Below, piece after piece: positions 38,918 through 47,438 of a stretch of 64,000 bases of DNA; position 1 is the first letter of the stretch; each line of letters opens with the position of its first letter. Location of the stretch: the NCBI GenBank assembly GCA_905214305.1, contig CAJMLK010000001.1:1-64000 (forward strand), in the 5' to 3' direction. Source of the stretch: an uncultured bacterium. GTDB lineage: Bacteria > Desulfobacterota > Desulfovibrionia > Desulfovibrionales > Desulfovibrionaceae. The notes beneath the pieces are model-generated. The model was not told the DNA's origin. It did not search any database and saw only the letters and a program-made list of their open reading frames with translations. A program made the position numbers and the translations under genes.

Positions 38918-41233
38918 ATGTTTGCAATGCCCAAAAATCTGCCCCATCCGCAACTGAAGCCCAATACCGAAGTTGTTTTGCAAAAGCGCTATCTGCGTAA
39001 AAATCTGGACGGAAAAATCATCGAAGAGCCGCGTGATCTTTTCTGGCGCGTGGCTACGGCCATTGCCGCCCAGGAAAAAAATTACAAGGACTCAAGCGTT
39101 ACGCCTGAGCAGCTGGCCCGGGATTTTTACGATCTCATGACCAGTTGGAAATTCCTGCCCAATTCTCCCACCCTCATGAACGCCGGTACTGATCTGGGCC
39201 AGCTTTCGGCCTGCTTTGTGCTGCCCGTGGGCGATTCCATTGAAGAAATTTTTGACGCCGTCAAATACGCCGCCATGATACACAAATCCGGCGGCGGCAC
39301 GGGCTTTTCCTTTTCCCGTCTGCGCCCCAAGGACAGCCGTGTGGGTTCCACCGGGGGCGTGGCGTCCGGCCCTGTGTCTTTTTTGCGCATTTTCAATACC
39401 GCCACCGAGCAGATAAAGCAGGGCGGTACGCGGCGCGGGGCCAATATGGGCATTCTGCGGGTGGATCATCCGGATATTCTGGAGTTCATCGGGGCCAAGG
39501 AAAAAGAAGGGGAGTTCAATAACTTCAATCTTTCCGTCGGGCTGACAGAATCGTTCATGCAGGCTGTTGAAAACGACGAACAGTATGACCTTGTTTCGCC
39601 CCATAACGGCGAAGTCATGAACCGCCTGCCCGCGCGTCAGGTTTTCGATCTGCTGGTGCGCAAGGCGTGGCAGTCCGGCGATCCGGGCATTGTTTTTCTG
39701 GACCGCATCAACCGTGACAATCCCACGCCTGAGCAGGGCGATATCGAGTCCACCAACCCTTGCGGCGAGCAGCCGCTTTTGCCCTTTGAGGCGTGCAATC
39801 TGGGTTCCATCAATCTTTCCTGCTTTCATGTGCCGGGGCATGAAAATGGTGCAGACCCTGCCAAGAGTATTGACTGGGACGAACTGCGCCGCGTGGTGCA
39901 GCTGTCTGTGCGTTTTCTCGATAATGTGATTGACGCTTCGCGCTTTCCGCTGGAGCGCATTGGCGAAACCGTGCGCAAAAACCGCAAGATCGGTCTTGGC
40001 GTCATGGGTTTTGCCGATCTGCTTTTTCAGCTTGGCGTGGCGTATGACTCGCAGCAGGGGCTTGATCTTGGTGAGCGCATCATGGCCTTTGTGCAGGAAG
40101 AAGGGCACAGGGCCTCGGCGGAGCTGGCGCGGGAGCGCGGGCCTTTCCCGGCCTACGCGTCTTCGGTGTTTGCTGCCGGAAAGCTTGGGCCGTACCGCAA
40201 TGCCACGGTAACCACCATTGCGCCCACGGGGACGCTTTCCATCATTGCAGGCTGCTCTTCCGGTGTGGAACCGCTTTTTGCCCTCTGCTTTACACGCAAT
40301 ATTCTGGATGGCGAACGTCTGGTGGAGATCAATCCGCATTTTGAGGCGGCGCTGGAATCCGGGGGCCTGTGCAGCCATGAACTGATGGACGCGGTGGCGG
40401 CCAGGGGGTCCATTCAGGATATGGACTATCTGCCCGCAGCGCTGCGCAAAACCTTTGTGACCGCTATGGACATAGCGCCCCAGTGGCATCTGCGCATGCA
40501 GGCGGCCTTTCAGCGGCACACGGACAATGCCGTGTCCAAAACCGTCAACCTGTCCAACAGCGCGACCGAGCAGGATATCCACGAGATTTACTGGCTGGCC
40601 TATCAGGAAGGCTGCAAGGGCGTTACCGTCTACCGCGATGGCTGCAAGAGCATTCAGGTGCTGGCGACCGGCGAAGGACAGAAAAAAATGGACGGTGGTT
40701 CGGCTGACGCCTCAGGCGGCGCTGCGGACACCCACGCCCAGGGATCTGCTGTGGCGGGCAGCCCCATTGCCGATGTGCAGTCGCTGGTGCGCAAGCGCCC
40801 TGATGAAGTGCAGGGCTTTACCCGCAAGGTGCAGACCGGGCTTGGGGCCATGTATCTTACCGTAAATGAGGTGGACGGCAGACCCTTTGAAGTGTTCGCC
40901 ACCATCGGCAAGTCAGGGCGTTCCATCACGGCCAAGGCTGAGGCTATCGGGCGGCTCGTGTCCCTTGCGCTGCGTTCCGGCGTGCATGTGCGCGACGTGG
41001 TGGCGCAGATCAAGGGCATCGGCGGTGAGCATCCTGTTTTTCGGGGCAAGGGGCTGCTGCTTTCCATTCCCGATGCCATTGCCTGGGTGCTGGAGCAGCG
41101 CTACCTCAAGGATGAAGTGGTGGATACCGTCAACGATATTGCCGCCAGCCGTTGCCCGGACTGCGGCGAAAAGCTGGTGTTTCAGGAGGGCTGCCTCATC
41201 TGCCCGGCCTGCGGCTTTTCCCGTTGCGGCTAG
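38918..41233 (+). CDS. nrdJ: Adenosylcobalamin-dependent (class II) ribonucleotide reductase
   Basis: This 771-residue protein has an N-terminal NrdJ region (FLPNSPTLMNAGTDLGQLSACF with the redox Cys) and the glycyl/nucleotide loop KSGGGTGFSFSRLRP. The catalytic NPCGEQPLLPFEACNLGSINL region, the barrel end ATVTTIAPTGTLSIIAGCSSG, a TSCPD-type domain and a C-terminal zinc ribbon CPDCGEKL...CPACGFSRCG follow. It reduces ribonucleotides with B12 and works with or without oxygen. The TAG stop codon is the left end of a dispersed element (41231). Confidence 0.95.
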   Translation: MFAMPKNLPHPQLKPNTEVVLQKRYLRKNLDGKIIEEPRDLFWRVATAIAAQEKNYKDSSVTPEQLARDFYDLMTSWKFLPNSPTLMNAGTDLGQLSACFVLPVGDSIEEIFDAVKYAAMIHKSGGGTGFSFSRLRPKDSRVGSTGGVASGPVSFLRIFNTATEQIKQGGTRRGANMGILRVDHPDILEFIGAKEKEGEFNNFNLSVGLTESFMQAVENDEQYDLVSPHNGEVMNRLPARQVFDLLVRKAWQSGDPGIVFLDRINRDNPTPEQGDIESTNPCGEQPLLPFEACNLGSINLSCFHVPGHENGADPAKSIDWDELRRVVQLSVRFLDNVIDASRFPLERIGETVRKNRKIGLGVMGFADLLFQLGVAYDSQQGLDLGERIMAFVQEEGHRASAELARERGPFPAYASSVFAAGKLGPYRNATVTTIAPTGTLSIIAGCSSGVEPLFALCFTRNILDGERLVEINPHFEAALESGGLCSHELMDAVAARGSIQDMDYLPAALRKTFVTAMDIAPQWHLRMQAAFQRHTDNAVSKTVNLSNSATEQDIHEIYWLAYQEGCKGVTVYRDGCKSIQVLATGEGQKKMDGGSADASGGAADTHAQGSAVAGSPIADVQSLVRKRPDEVQGFTRKVQTGLGAMYLTVNEVDGRPFEVFATIGKSGRSITAKAEAIGRLVSLALRSGVHVRDVVAQIKGIGGEHPVFRGKGLLLSIPDAIAWVLEQRYLKDEVVDTVNDIAASRCPDCGEKLVFQEGCLICPACGFSRCG

Positions 41234-41514
41234 GGTGATTCTATTTTGAACCCGCTCGGGCGGCTGCGCAGGCAGCCGCCCGCCGCGGAGGCGCAAGCGC
41301 AGCGGCAGCCGTTGTAACGCAGAAAACCGCACGTGCGGACAGCATGTGTAACAATCGGCCTGTTTCCATACAAGCACTGTCGCCATTTGTACGGCTCGCA
41401 GACTCGCCAGCGACTGCCGCGAGGACAGCGGATCTGCATATCAGCGCTGTTAAACGCCGGAGCGGGCGTCCCGGAAGCATTGGGAATGGATATTCTCAAT
41501 GCAAAAATGCTTTA
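41231..41514. repeat. Dispersed palindromic element, expanded inverted copy fused to the nrdJ stop
   Basis: It opens TAGGGTGATTCTATTTTGAA, a diverged TAGAGCAATTTCACTTTGAA arm, then CGGGCGGCTGCG. After an expanded middle it ends AATGGATATTCTCAATGC and GCTTTA. The first three bases are the nrdJ stop codon. The rest of the 416-bp gap to the YdjM-like gene is filled by the next element. Confidence 0.65.
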
Positions 41515-41639
41515 GAGCAGTTAACGAATGAAACGAGTTAACTGCTCTGCAAGGATTTTCTTTAAAATCCTTGCCACGAAATGCGAGAAGGCAGGCTTTT
41601 GCCTGCCGTAAATGAGCATTTCAAGTGTTAAATATTCTA
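41513..41639. repeat. Dispersed palindromic element, second subfamily, copy 2
   Basis: TAGAGCAGTTAAC and GTTAACTGCTCT form a long terminal hairpin. It is followed by AAGGATTTT/AAAATCCTT and GGCAGGCTTTTGCCTGCC hairpins and the tail GAGCATTTCAAGTGTT, ending TTCTA. It matches 5769-5894 and adjoins the preceding element. Confidence 0.75.
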
Positions 41640-41649
41640 AAGGATCGGC

Positions 41650-42156
41650 ATGAAGTGGATAACTCATCAGGCCACGGCCGTGGCTGCGGCTGTGGCTCTG
41701 CACCTTCCTGCTGCCGGAGTGGCAGCGGCCTGCGCAGGAGCCGTGCTGCCCGATGTGCTGGATCAGCGCATGGCGGGTCTGGCCCCCACCAGAAGGGGAA
41801 GGCAGAAGATATTCAATGCCGTACACCGGGGAACCACCCACTGGTTCGGCTGGTGGCTGGCCCTGTGCGCGGCTGCCCTTGTTTTGCCGGTGGCGGAACT
41901 GGGGCCCATAGGGCGTGATGTGCTTCTGGGACTTGGCTTTGGCGGTTTGAGTCATGTGGTCTTGGACATGCTGACGCCTTCCGGGGTTCCGCTGACGCCC
42001 TTTTCGCGCAAGAACAAGTTTTCGCTCAAGCTCTGCTCCACCGGCAGTCTTGGTGAATACTGTTTTCTGGCCTGTGTGGTGGGGCTGACGTGGTGGTTTT
42101 ATGGTGAAGACCTGCTGCGCATGACACGTCATCTGGCACGCATGAAAATGTTGTAG
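41650..42156 (+). CDS. YdjM-like metal-dependent hydrolase family membrane protein
   Basis: This 168-residue protein matches the LexA-regulated YdjM family (DUF457). It has VLPDVLDQRMAG near the start, HRGTTHWFGWWLAL, and GGLSHVVLDMLTPSGVPL with conserved His and Asp that could bind metal. There are three to four hydrophobic segments. The true reaction is unknown. AAAGGATCGGC precedes the ATG. Its TAG stop codon coincides with the TAG of a dispersed-element arm. Confidence 0.85.
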   Translation: MKWITHQATAVAAAVALHLPAAGVAAACAGAVLPDVLDQRMAGLAPTRRGRQKIFNAVHRGTTHWFGWWLALCAAALVLPVAELGPIGRDVLLGLGFGGLSHVVLDMLTPSGVPLTPFSRKNKFSLKLCSTGSLGEYCFLACVVGLTWWFYGEDLLRMTRHLARMKML

Positions 42157-42213
42157 GGCAATTTCATTTTGAAATTTTTCTGGATGCTGGCGGGCAGCCT
42201 TGCCCGCTCGTAA
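42154..42213. repeat. Partial dispersed element starting at the YdjM-like stop codon
   Basis: TAGGGCAATTTCATTTTGAA and AAATTTTTCTGG are a diverged terminal hairpin, followed by GCGGGCAGCC/GCCCGC. It differs from the reference start TAGAGCAATTTCACTTTGAA by few bases. The rest of the gap to 42402 holds no gene I can support. Confidence 0.6.
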
Positions 42214-42401
42214 TCTTCGGCCATGGCAGATCGCCGTTTCGCCAAAAGGCGTTGAAGGAGGGTGCAACCATCAACAATCATGATCTTTTGCACGCCATTC
42301 GCGCTCTTGCCTTGCGGCAGGCATGGCGTTATGGCTTCTGCTGCACGCTGTAGCACCTCTTGCCGGGTACGGCGTCCGTTCCACCATTCAGGGAGAGCGC
42401 C

Positions 42402-43190
42402 GTGGACCGCATCCTTCTTTTCAAGCTTACGCTGACGCCGTTGCTCGTGCTTGTCTGCATGCTCATCACCAGACGCTGGGGAACCTTTGCCGGGGGCGTG
42501 GCCGCTGGGCTGCCGGTAGTGTCTGGACCGCTTTCCTTTTTTCTGACCATTGAACAGGGAACAGCCTTTTCCGCTCAGGCAGCCTACAGTACCCTGCTGG
42601 GTATCGATGCCAACGGTCTGGCTGCTGTGGCCTATCCCTGGCTGGCCGTGCTGGGCGTGCCCTGGCATGCGGCCATTGTGCTTTCACTGGGCATATATTT
42701 TCTGGGCGGCTGGCTTGTGCAGATGCTGCCGCACTGGCCTCTGGCCGCAGTGGTCCTTTCTCTGCTTTCGCCTCTGCTCGTGCTGCTGTGTCTGCCCCGG
42801 CAGGCAGGCCGTGTCGTGCCGCAGCCGCAGCCCCACCGATGGCTCATACTTGTACAAATGGCTTTCGGCTCACTGCTGGTCTATGCCGTTACCGAGGCGG
42901 CGCATTGCCTTGGTGCGGGCTGGAGTGGCATCCTCATGTTTTTTCCTGTCATGATCTGTGCCATGGTTCCTTTCATTCACGTCACTCAGGGACCCTGGGC
43001 CGTGGTGCGGGTGTATCGCGGCCTTATGGCAGGCTGGTTTGGCTGCACCGCATTTTTTGCCATTGTCATGCCTCTTGTGGAAGTTACGCCCCTGTGGCTC
43101 TGTTACGCTCTGGCCGTGGGTGCGGCGCTGGGGGTCAGCGTTGTCGTGAGCGCTGTGCAACGGCGGAGAGCCGTGGGGGCGGCGTCCTGA
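42402..43190 (+). CDS. Multi-pass membrane protein of unknown function
   Basis: This 262-residue protein has about seven to eight hydrophobic segments spread over its whole length and few charged residues. I used the GTG at 42402, preceded by AGGGAGAG; an ATG 14 codons upstream has no such site. The internal similarity of its two halves (each with a Gly-rich GVAAGLPVVSGPLSFF-like or MFFPVMICAMVPFI loop between helices) suggests a duplicated transporter-like fold. No family is recognised. Confidence 0.75.
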   Translation: MDRILLFKLTLTPLLVLVCMLITRRWGTFAGGVAAGLPVVSGPLSFFLTIEQGTAFSAQAAYSTLLGIDANGLAAVAYPWLAVLGVPWHAAIVLSLGIYFLGGWLVQMLPHWPLAAVVLSLLSPLLVLLCLPRQAGRVVPQPQPHRWLILVQMAFGSLLVYAVTEAAHCLGAGWSGILMFFPVMICAMVPFIHVTQGPWAVVRVYRGLMAGWFGCTAFFAIVMPLVEVTPLWLCYALAVGAALGVSVVVSAVQRRRAVGAAS

Positions 43191-43273
43191 CAGTCGGCTG
43201 ATGGATGCGTGGAGGCAGCGGGTGTGCTGCTTGCCTGCGTTGCGGGGCGTTTCGTATGGTATGGGGCGTTGCG

Positions 43274-43351
43274 GTGTGAGCGGGGCGTTACGCATCAAAG
43301 CGGGCGTCCCGGCAGCAATGGGAATGGATATTCTCAGTGCGAAAATGCTCC
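43274..43351. repeat. Partial dispersed element
   Basis: GCGTTACGCATCAAAGCGGG, AATGGATATTCTCAGTGC and AAAATGCTC match the right-hand 78 bp of the expanded copy that ends at 41514. Confidence 0.6.
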
Positions 43352-43382
43352 GGCTGTTTGAAGTATGCTCCCTGTTTTTATT

Positions 43383-43584
43383 TGGTCCGCCTGCGCGGCG
43401 TGCGGCAAGGCGGGGCCGGTTATGGGGCTTCGCCCCCTTCTCGGCCCCCCTTGCATCCCCCCCGAAGCACCCCCTTCAGGTTTTCAGTTATCGTGCGTTT
43501 GCGAGGGCTGCGCGTCTTTTGCTTCGGGAGCTTCCCTCCCTCCGGTCGGGTGATCTCCCTGCGCGCCGCGCAATGCCATCAGCG
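43383..43584. repeat. GC-rich repeat with conserved nested hairpin, copy 2
   Basis: It matches 37940-38133. The hairpin at 43412-43448 has an outer stem GGGGCCG/CGGCCCC and an inner GGGGC-TTC-GCCCC. Positions that differ from copy 1 change on both sides of the stem. Confidence 0.65.
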
Positions 43585-43748
43585 AGATGCTTTTTTTGCT
43601 GGCCCGAGCTGATGGACTGCGAAAATCTATTGTCCCTGCGTTGCGTCGCGCTGGATTGCGTTGCCCTGTAGTGCATGGCCTTTCGGTGCAGGTGCAAGGA
43701 CGGCTTCAAGGGCCTCCGGGGCGATTTTTTACGCTGCCGGGCGTGTCT

Positions 43749-43866
43749 TGGAGCAAGTTTTCTTTGAAACTTGCGGCTGTGTAGCGCGGTTTATCTGCGT
43801 GGTAGACGTGGAAGCGGGCGTTCCGGAAGCAATGGGAATGGATATTCTCAGTGCGAAAATGCTCTA
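43749..43866. repeat. Degenerate dispersed element
   Basis: The left arm GGAGCAAGTTTTCTTTGAAA resembles AGAGCAATTTCACTTTGAAA. The right part carries AATGGATATTCTCAGTGC and ends GCTCTA. Between 43585 and 43748 I see nothing else. Confidence 0.55.
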
Positions 43867-43904
43867 CGTTTTGAAAAGGTATATTTTCAAAGCTGATCTG
43901 CCCT

Positions 43905-43940
43905 GAAAAATAGAAGGCGCGCACCGTGGTGCGCGCCTTC
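43905..43940 (-). terminator. Intrinsic terminator of the hcp transcript
   Basis: Read on the minus strand, GAAGGCGCGCACC and GGTGCGCGCCTTC (43940-43913) form a perfect 13-bp stem followed by TATTTTTC. The 150-bp repeat lies between the hcp stop and this terminator. Confidence 0.85.
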
Positions 43941-43969
43941 TGCGTGTTTCAGGGGTATCCGGCAGGGAT

Positions 43970-44119
43970 TAGAGCAATTTCACTTTGAAATTGCTCTGGC
44001 GGCTGCGTGAGCAGTCGCCCGCCGCAAAGATGCAAGCGCAATTTACTTGCGCGGTTAAGCATCGAAGCGAGCGTGTCCTAACCTTTGAGAATATGCATTC
44101 TCAAAGGTTATCTGCTCTA
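43970..44119. repeat. Dispersed TA-flanked palindromic element, complete 150-bp copy (inverted)
   Basis: It is the reverse of the 15126-15275 copy and the same length. It starts with TAGAGCAATTTCACTTTGAA, has a GCGCAA/TTGCGC middle hairpin, and ends CTTTGAGAATATGCATTCTC AAAGG then TCTGCTCTA. Its last three bases are the hcp stop codon. Confidence 0.85.
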
Positions 44120-45754
44120 GCCGAAGAACGCCTTGAGATCGTCCTGCGGGGTGGTGATGCCGCCAATCTTGAACTGTTCCACCAGCACCTTGGCGACGTT
44201 GGGCGAAAGGAAGGCGGGCAGCGTCGGGCCGAGGTGGATGTTCTTCACGCCGAGGCTCAGCAGGGCCAGCAGCACGATGACGGCCTTCTGCTCGTACCAG
44301 GCGATATTGTACACAATGGGCAGGTCGTTGACGTCCTCAAGGCCGAAAACTTCCTTGAGCTTGAGGGCAATGACCGCCAGGGAATAGGAGTCGTTGCACT
44401 GCCCGGCGTCCAGCACGCGCGGGATGCCGCCGATGTCGCCCAGATTGAGCTTGTTGTAGCGGTACTTGGCGCAACCGGCGGTAAGGATGACCGTGTCCTT
44501 GGGCAGCCCTTCGGCAAAGTCGGTGTAGTAGGTGCGGGACTTGGCGCGGCCGTCGCAGCCTGCCATGACCACAAACTTTTTGATGGCGCCGGATTTCACC
44601 GCGTCCACAACCTTGTCGGCAAGAGCCAGCACCTGATTGTGCGCGAAGCCGCCGATGATTTCGCCGGATTCGATTTCCGTAGGCGCGGGACAGGTTTTGG
44701 CATGGGCGATGATGGCGCTGAAGTCCTTGTGTTCGCCGATTTCACCGGGGATATGCTTGCAGCCCGTAAAGCCCACGATGCCGGTGGTGTAAACACGATC
44801 CTTGTAGCTGTCCTTGGGCGGCACAAGGCAGTTGGTGGTCAGCAGCACGGGGCCGTTGAAGCTTTCAAATTCTTCTTTCTGCTTCCACCATGCATTACCG
44901 TAGTTGCCCTTGAAGTGCGCATATTTCTTGAAGGCGGGGTAATAGTGGGCGGGCAGCATTTCAGAGTGGGTGTACACGTCAACGCCCGTGCCTTCGGTCT
45001 GCTTGAGCAGCATTTCGAGGTCGCGCAGATCATGCCCGGAAATGAGGATGCCGGGATTGCTGCCCACGCCGATGTTTACCCTGGTGATTTCGGGGTGACC
45101 ATACGTGCCGGTATTGGCCGCGTCCAGCAGGGCCATGGCCGATACGCCGAACTTGCCCGTTTCAAGGGTAAGGGCCACAAGGTCGGCCACGCTCAGGCTG
45201 TCGTCCAGAGTTTTGGCAAGGGCTTCCTGCATGAAGGCGTCAAGGCTGCTTTCATGCTTGCCGAGCACATCCGCATGTTTGGCGTAGGCCGCCATGCCCT
45301 TGAGGCCAAAGGTGATCAGCCAGCGCAGGGAGCGCACGTCGTCATCCGTGGTAGCCATGACGCCCACGGTTCCGGCCTTGGCCAGCATGGCGGACTTTTC
45401 GGTGGCTTCCCACAGGGCAGCATCGCTGAGACCGCTTTTGTCGGTAAGGGACGCGGCCAGTTCCTTCTTGGCGGCACAGGTCATGCGCACGCGTTCGGTA
45501 AGGATATCGTCGTCAAAGTTGGCATTGGTGATGGTGGCAAACAGGTTGCCGGCAACCAGACGATCAATCCTGTGATCAACAGCCTTGTCTTCGGCGCGCA
45601 GGCGCGTGGCGATCTGGCCGAGGCCCTTGGTCACATAGATCAGCGCGTCCTGAAGGGCAGCCGTTTCAGGCTTTTTGCCGCACACGCCAACCTGGGTGCA
45701 GCCTTTGTTGCCCACGGTTTCCTGGCACTGGTAGCAGAACATGGCATTACTCAT
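44117..45754 (-). CDS. hcp: Hybrid-cluster protein (hydroxylamine reductase)
   Basis: This 545-residue protein has the anaerobe-type N-terminal cluster motif C7-x2-C10-x8-C19-x5-C25 (FCYQCQET...[10 protein letters not shown]). Hybrid-cluster ligands lie in the C-terminal half ([38 protein letters not shown]). Hcp reduces nitric oxide or hydroxylamine and protects against nitrosative stress. GGACAAGAAACC precedes the ATG; homologues start at the fourth codon after it. It is downstream of a cupin gene and a Crp/Fnr regulator on the same strand. Its stop codon TAG is the end of the adjoining repeat. Confidence 0.96.
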   Translation of the reverse strand: MSNAMFCYQCQETVGNKGCTQVGVCGKKPETAALQDALIYVTKGLGQIATRLRAEDKAVDHRIDRLVAGNLFATITNANFDDDILTERVRMTCAAKKELAASLTDKSGLSDAALWEATEKSAMLAKAGTVGVMATTDDDVRSLRWLITFGLKGMAAYAKHADVLGKHESSLDAFMQEALAKTLDDSLSVADLVALTLETGKFGVSAMALLDAANTGTYGHPEITRVNIGVGSNPGILISGHDLRDLEMLLKQTEGTGVDVYTHSEMLPAHYYPAFKKYAHFKGNYGNAWWKQKEEFESFNGPVLLTTNCLVPPKDSYKDRVYTTGIVGFTGCKHIPGEIGEHKDFSAIIAHAKTCPAPTEIESGEIIGGFAHNQVLALADKVVDAVKSGAIKKFVVMAGCDGRAKSRTYYTDFAEGLPKDTVILTAGCAKYRYNKLNLGDIGGIPRVLDAGQCNDSYSLAVIALKLKEVFGLEDVNDLPIVYNIAWYEQKAVIVLLALLSLGVKNIHLGPTLPAFLSPNVAKVLVEQFKIGGITTPQDDLKAFFG

Positions 45755-45884
45755 GGTTTCTTGTCCTTGTATGGCTCCGTTGCGGCGGAGGCTTGGGTGA
45801 AACCCGCAGCTGGCGGGCATCGTGGATGAAAACTCTTTGCGGGCAGAAAAAACGTCAGACCCGCAGCGTGCCGACGTGGCAGGC

Positions 45885-46232
45885 TCAGTGTGCTTCCGGC
45901 GGAAAGACGACAACCAGCAATATTTTCAGGCGCTCCACCGCGCGGATGGAATGAGGCTGCCCGGCGGGCATGATGATGGAGTCGCCGGGCTTGAGAGAAA
46001 CCGGCTGCTGGCTGATGGTCACCTGCCCCTGGCCCTCAAGAGTCAGAACAAGGGCATCGCCCGCGGAGGTGTGCGCGTTGATCTCTTCGCCCTTGTCAAA
46101 GGCAAGAAGGGTTACGCTCACAGCATTGTTTTGAACAAGCGTTTTGCTGGTCACCTGACCCGGCTGACAGTATACCTGCGCGGCCAGAGGCAGCGCGGCG
46201 GCGTACTCGAGATTCTTGAGCAGGTGTTGCAT
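45885..46232 (-). CDS. Small cupin-domain protein
   Basis: This 115-residue protein is a single cupin barrel: [19 protein letters not shown] as motif 1 and [17 protein letters not shown] as motif 2, with His residues that may bind a metal. Such proteins often sense or protect redox systems and are common beside hcp in anaerobes. AAGGAGGGAACC precedes the ATG. It lies between the Crp/Fnr regulator and hcp, 130 bp upstream of hcp, and begins just after the palindrome at 46286-46303. Confidence 0.85.
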   Translation of the reverse strand: MQHLLKNLEYAAALPLAAQVYCQPGQVTSKTLVQNNAVSVTLLAFDKGEEINAHTSAGDALVLTLEGQGQVTISQQPVSLKPGDSIIMPAGQPHSIRAVERLKILLVVVFPPEAH

Positions 46233-46285
46233 GGTTCCCTCCTTGCTTTTGATGATTCCTGTATACCAAGGGGGGGAGTCGGCGT

Positions 46286-46303
46286 CCGTAACAATTGTTA
46301 CGG
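46286..46303. promoter_or_regulatory. 18-bp perfect palindrome, likely Crp/Fnr-family operator
   Basis: CCGTAACAATTGTTACGG is a perfect inverted repeat with the GTAAC-N4-GTTAC plan of Crp/Fnr-family sites. It overlaps the stop codon of the regulator and lies upstream of the cupin-hcp genes, so it probably is the regulator's own target. Confidence 0.65.
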
Positions 46304-46987
46304 AACAGAATAATCGTAAAATTCTTTCAGGCGGTCGGGATGGGGCAGGGTGATGTGTTTTCCGTGGATGTTCAGCAGCCCTTCATCGCGCATGGCTGCC
46401 AGCTCGCGGGAAAGCGAGGGCCGCGTGACGCCCAGAAAGTCGGCCATCTGTTCCCGGTTCATGAGCAGATTCAGTGAGCCGTCAGGTTTGCGGTGCTCAA
46501 GCAGCAAAGAGGCTATCTTGCGGCGCAGGCTGCCTGACGAAAGCAGCGATACGCGCCGTGTGAGAAAAAAAGCTTTGCGGGCAAATACGGAAAGCATGTT
46601 GCGAATGATCTGCGCATGCATGCTGCATCGCTTTTCACAGGTAGAATAAAAAAACTTTGCGGGTATGGCCAGCACGCGCACCGGGCTTTCTGCCTGCACA
46701 CTGCAGCCGTAACTGGACTGATCAAGAAAAACATAGACTTCGCCAAAAAGATCGCCGGGGTGATCAATGCGCGCCATGACAGCCCGCCTGCCGTCGGCGC
46801 TGTCACGCCCGACGGAAACCGATCCCTCCAGCAGGACAAAGAGCCGGGTGGGGGCGTCTGTTTCGCAAAATACCATGCCCCCCTTGCCGTATTTTTCTTC
46901 CACCGCACCGCTGCACCCCAGGCAAAGCCTTGCTTCATCCGCGCTCATGTGGGCGAAAAGATCGCAATTTTTCAGGGCCTGATCCAT
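46298..46987 (-). CDS. Crp/Fnr-family transcription regulator, HcpR-like
   Basis: This 229-residue protein has an N-terminal cyclic-nucleotide-type sensor barrel (LFVLLEGSVSVGRDS, HPGDLFGEVYVF) and a long dimer helix. The C-terminal winged helix reads NREQMADFLGVTRPSLSREL. Two Cys in the barrel region (ARLCLGCSG) and STCEKRC near the dimer helix are worth noting. HcpR regulators of Desulfovibrio control hcp in response to nitric oxide and often sit beside it, as here. The assignment to HcpR rests on context and on the SREL recognition helix. Confidence 0.88.
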   Translation of the reverse strand: MDQALKNCDLFAHMSADEARLCLGCSGAVEEKYGKGGMVFCETDAPTRLFVLLEGSVSVGRDSADGRRAVMARIDHPGDLFGEVYVFLDQSSYGCSVQAESPVRVLAIPAKFFYSTCEKRCSMHAQIIRNMLSVFARKAFFLTRRVSLLSSGSLRRKIASLLLEHRKPDGSLNLLMNREQMADFLGVTRPSLSRELAAMRDEGLLNIHGKHITLPHPDRLKEFYDYSVP

Positions 46988-47086
46988 GCGTTTTTTCCGG
47001 CGTCAGAGGTGGGGAAGCCACCGGGAACAGTGCCCGGGCGGCAGGGCCGTTCAAAGCAGCATACATAAAAACAGCAGCAATGCCCA

Positions 47087-47115
47087 TAGAGCAATTTCAC
47101 TTTGAAATTGCTCTG
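47087..47115. repeat. Solo terminal hairpin of the dispersed element
   Basis: TAGAGCAATTTCA and TGAAATTGCTCT form the perfect end hairpin of the reference element. The following GGAGGATGCGGAAGCC is a degraded middle part. Confidence 0.65.
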
Positions 47116-47438
47116 GAGGATGCGGAAGCCGGTGACGGAAGCAGGGCAGGTTTGCGCGCGAAGGCGGCGACTGCGCCGCGGTTCTGAGTATTGCGTTGCG
47201 CCGGATCAGGGATTTTGCGGCCTGACTGTGGCGCCTGCCCGCGCAGGCTGGCCGTGCGTGGCCCGCGGTGGTGGGCGGTTGCGGCGTTTTGCTTTTTGGG
47301 GAGGGGCTGCTCGTCCCGTCATCAGGGCAACTGTGTTTGCAGTTGCCCTGATGACGCTTTTTGCAGACGGGGCGCACCAGCGGGATTTTCCGCTCTGGCG
47401 CGCAGATGGTCCGAGGCAGCAGCCTCGGAGAACCTGTA
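47116..47438. other. Non-coding gap between the Crp/Fnr regulator and the SLBB gene
   Basis: Beyond the element hairpin the region holds a strong plus-strand terminator (47317-47361) and no credible gene. Plus-strand open frames here start in the repeat and look accidental. Confidence 0.4.
47317..47361 (+). terminator. Intrinsic terminator facing plus strand, no gene upstream
   Basis: CGTCATCAGGGCAACTG (47317-47333) pairs perfectly with CAGTTGCCCTGATGACG (47340-47356), followed by CTTTTT. All genes on either side are on the minus strand, so either it ends an unannotated plus-strand RNA or it acts as a factor-independent roadblock after the SLBB gene. Confidence 0.75.

Noticed and set aside
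43201..43671. 156-residue plus-strand open frame
   Set aside because: It runs through an element remnant and the GC-rich repeat, where the reading frame is not kept in the other copy.
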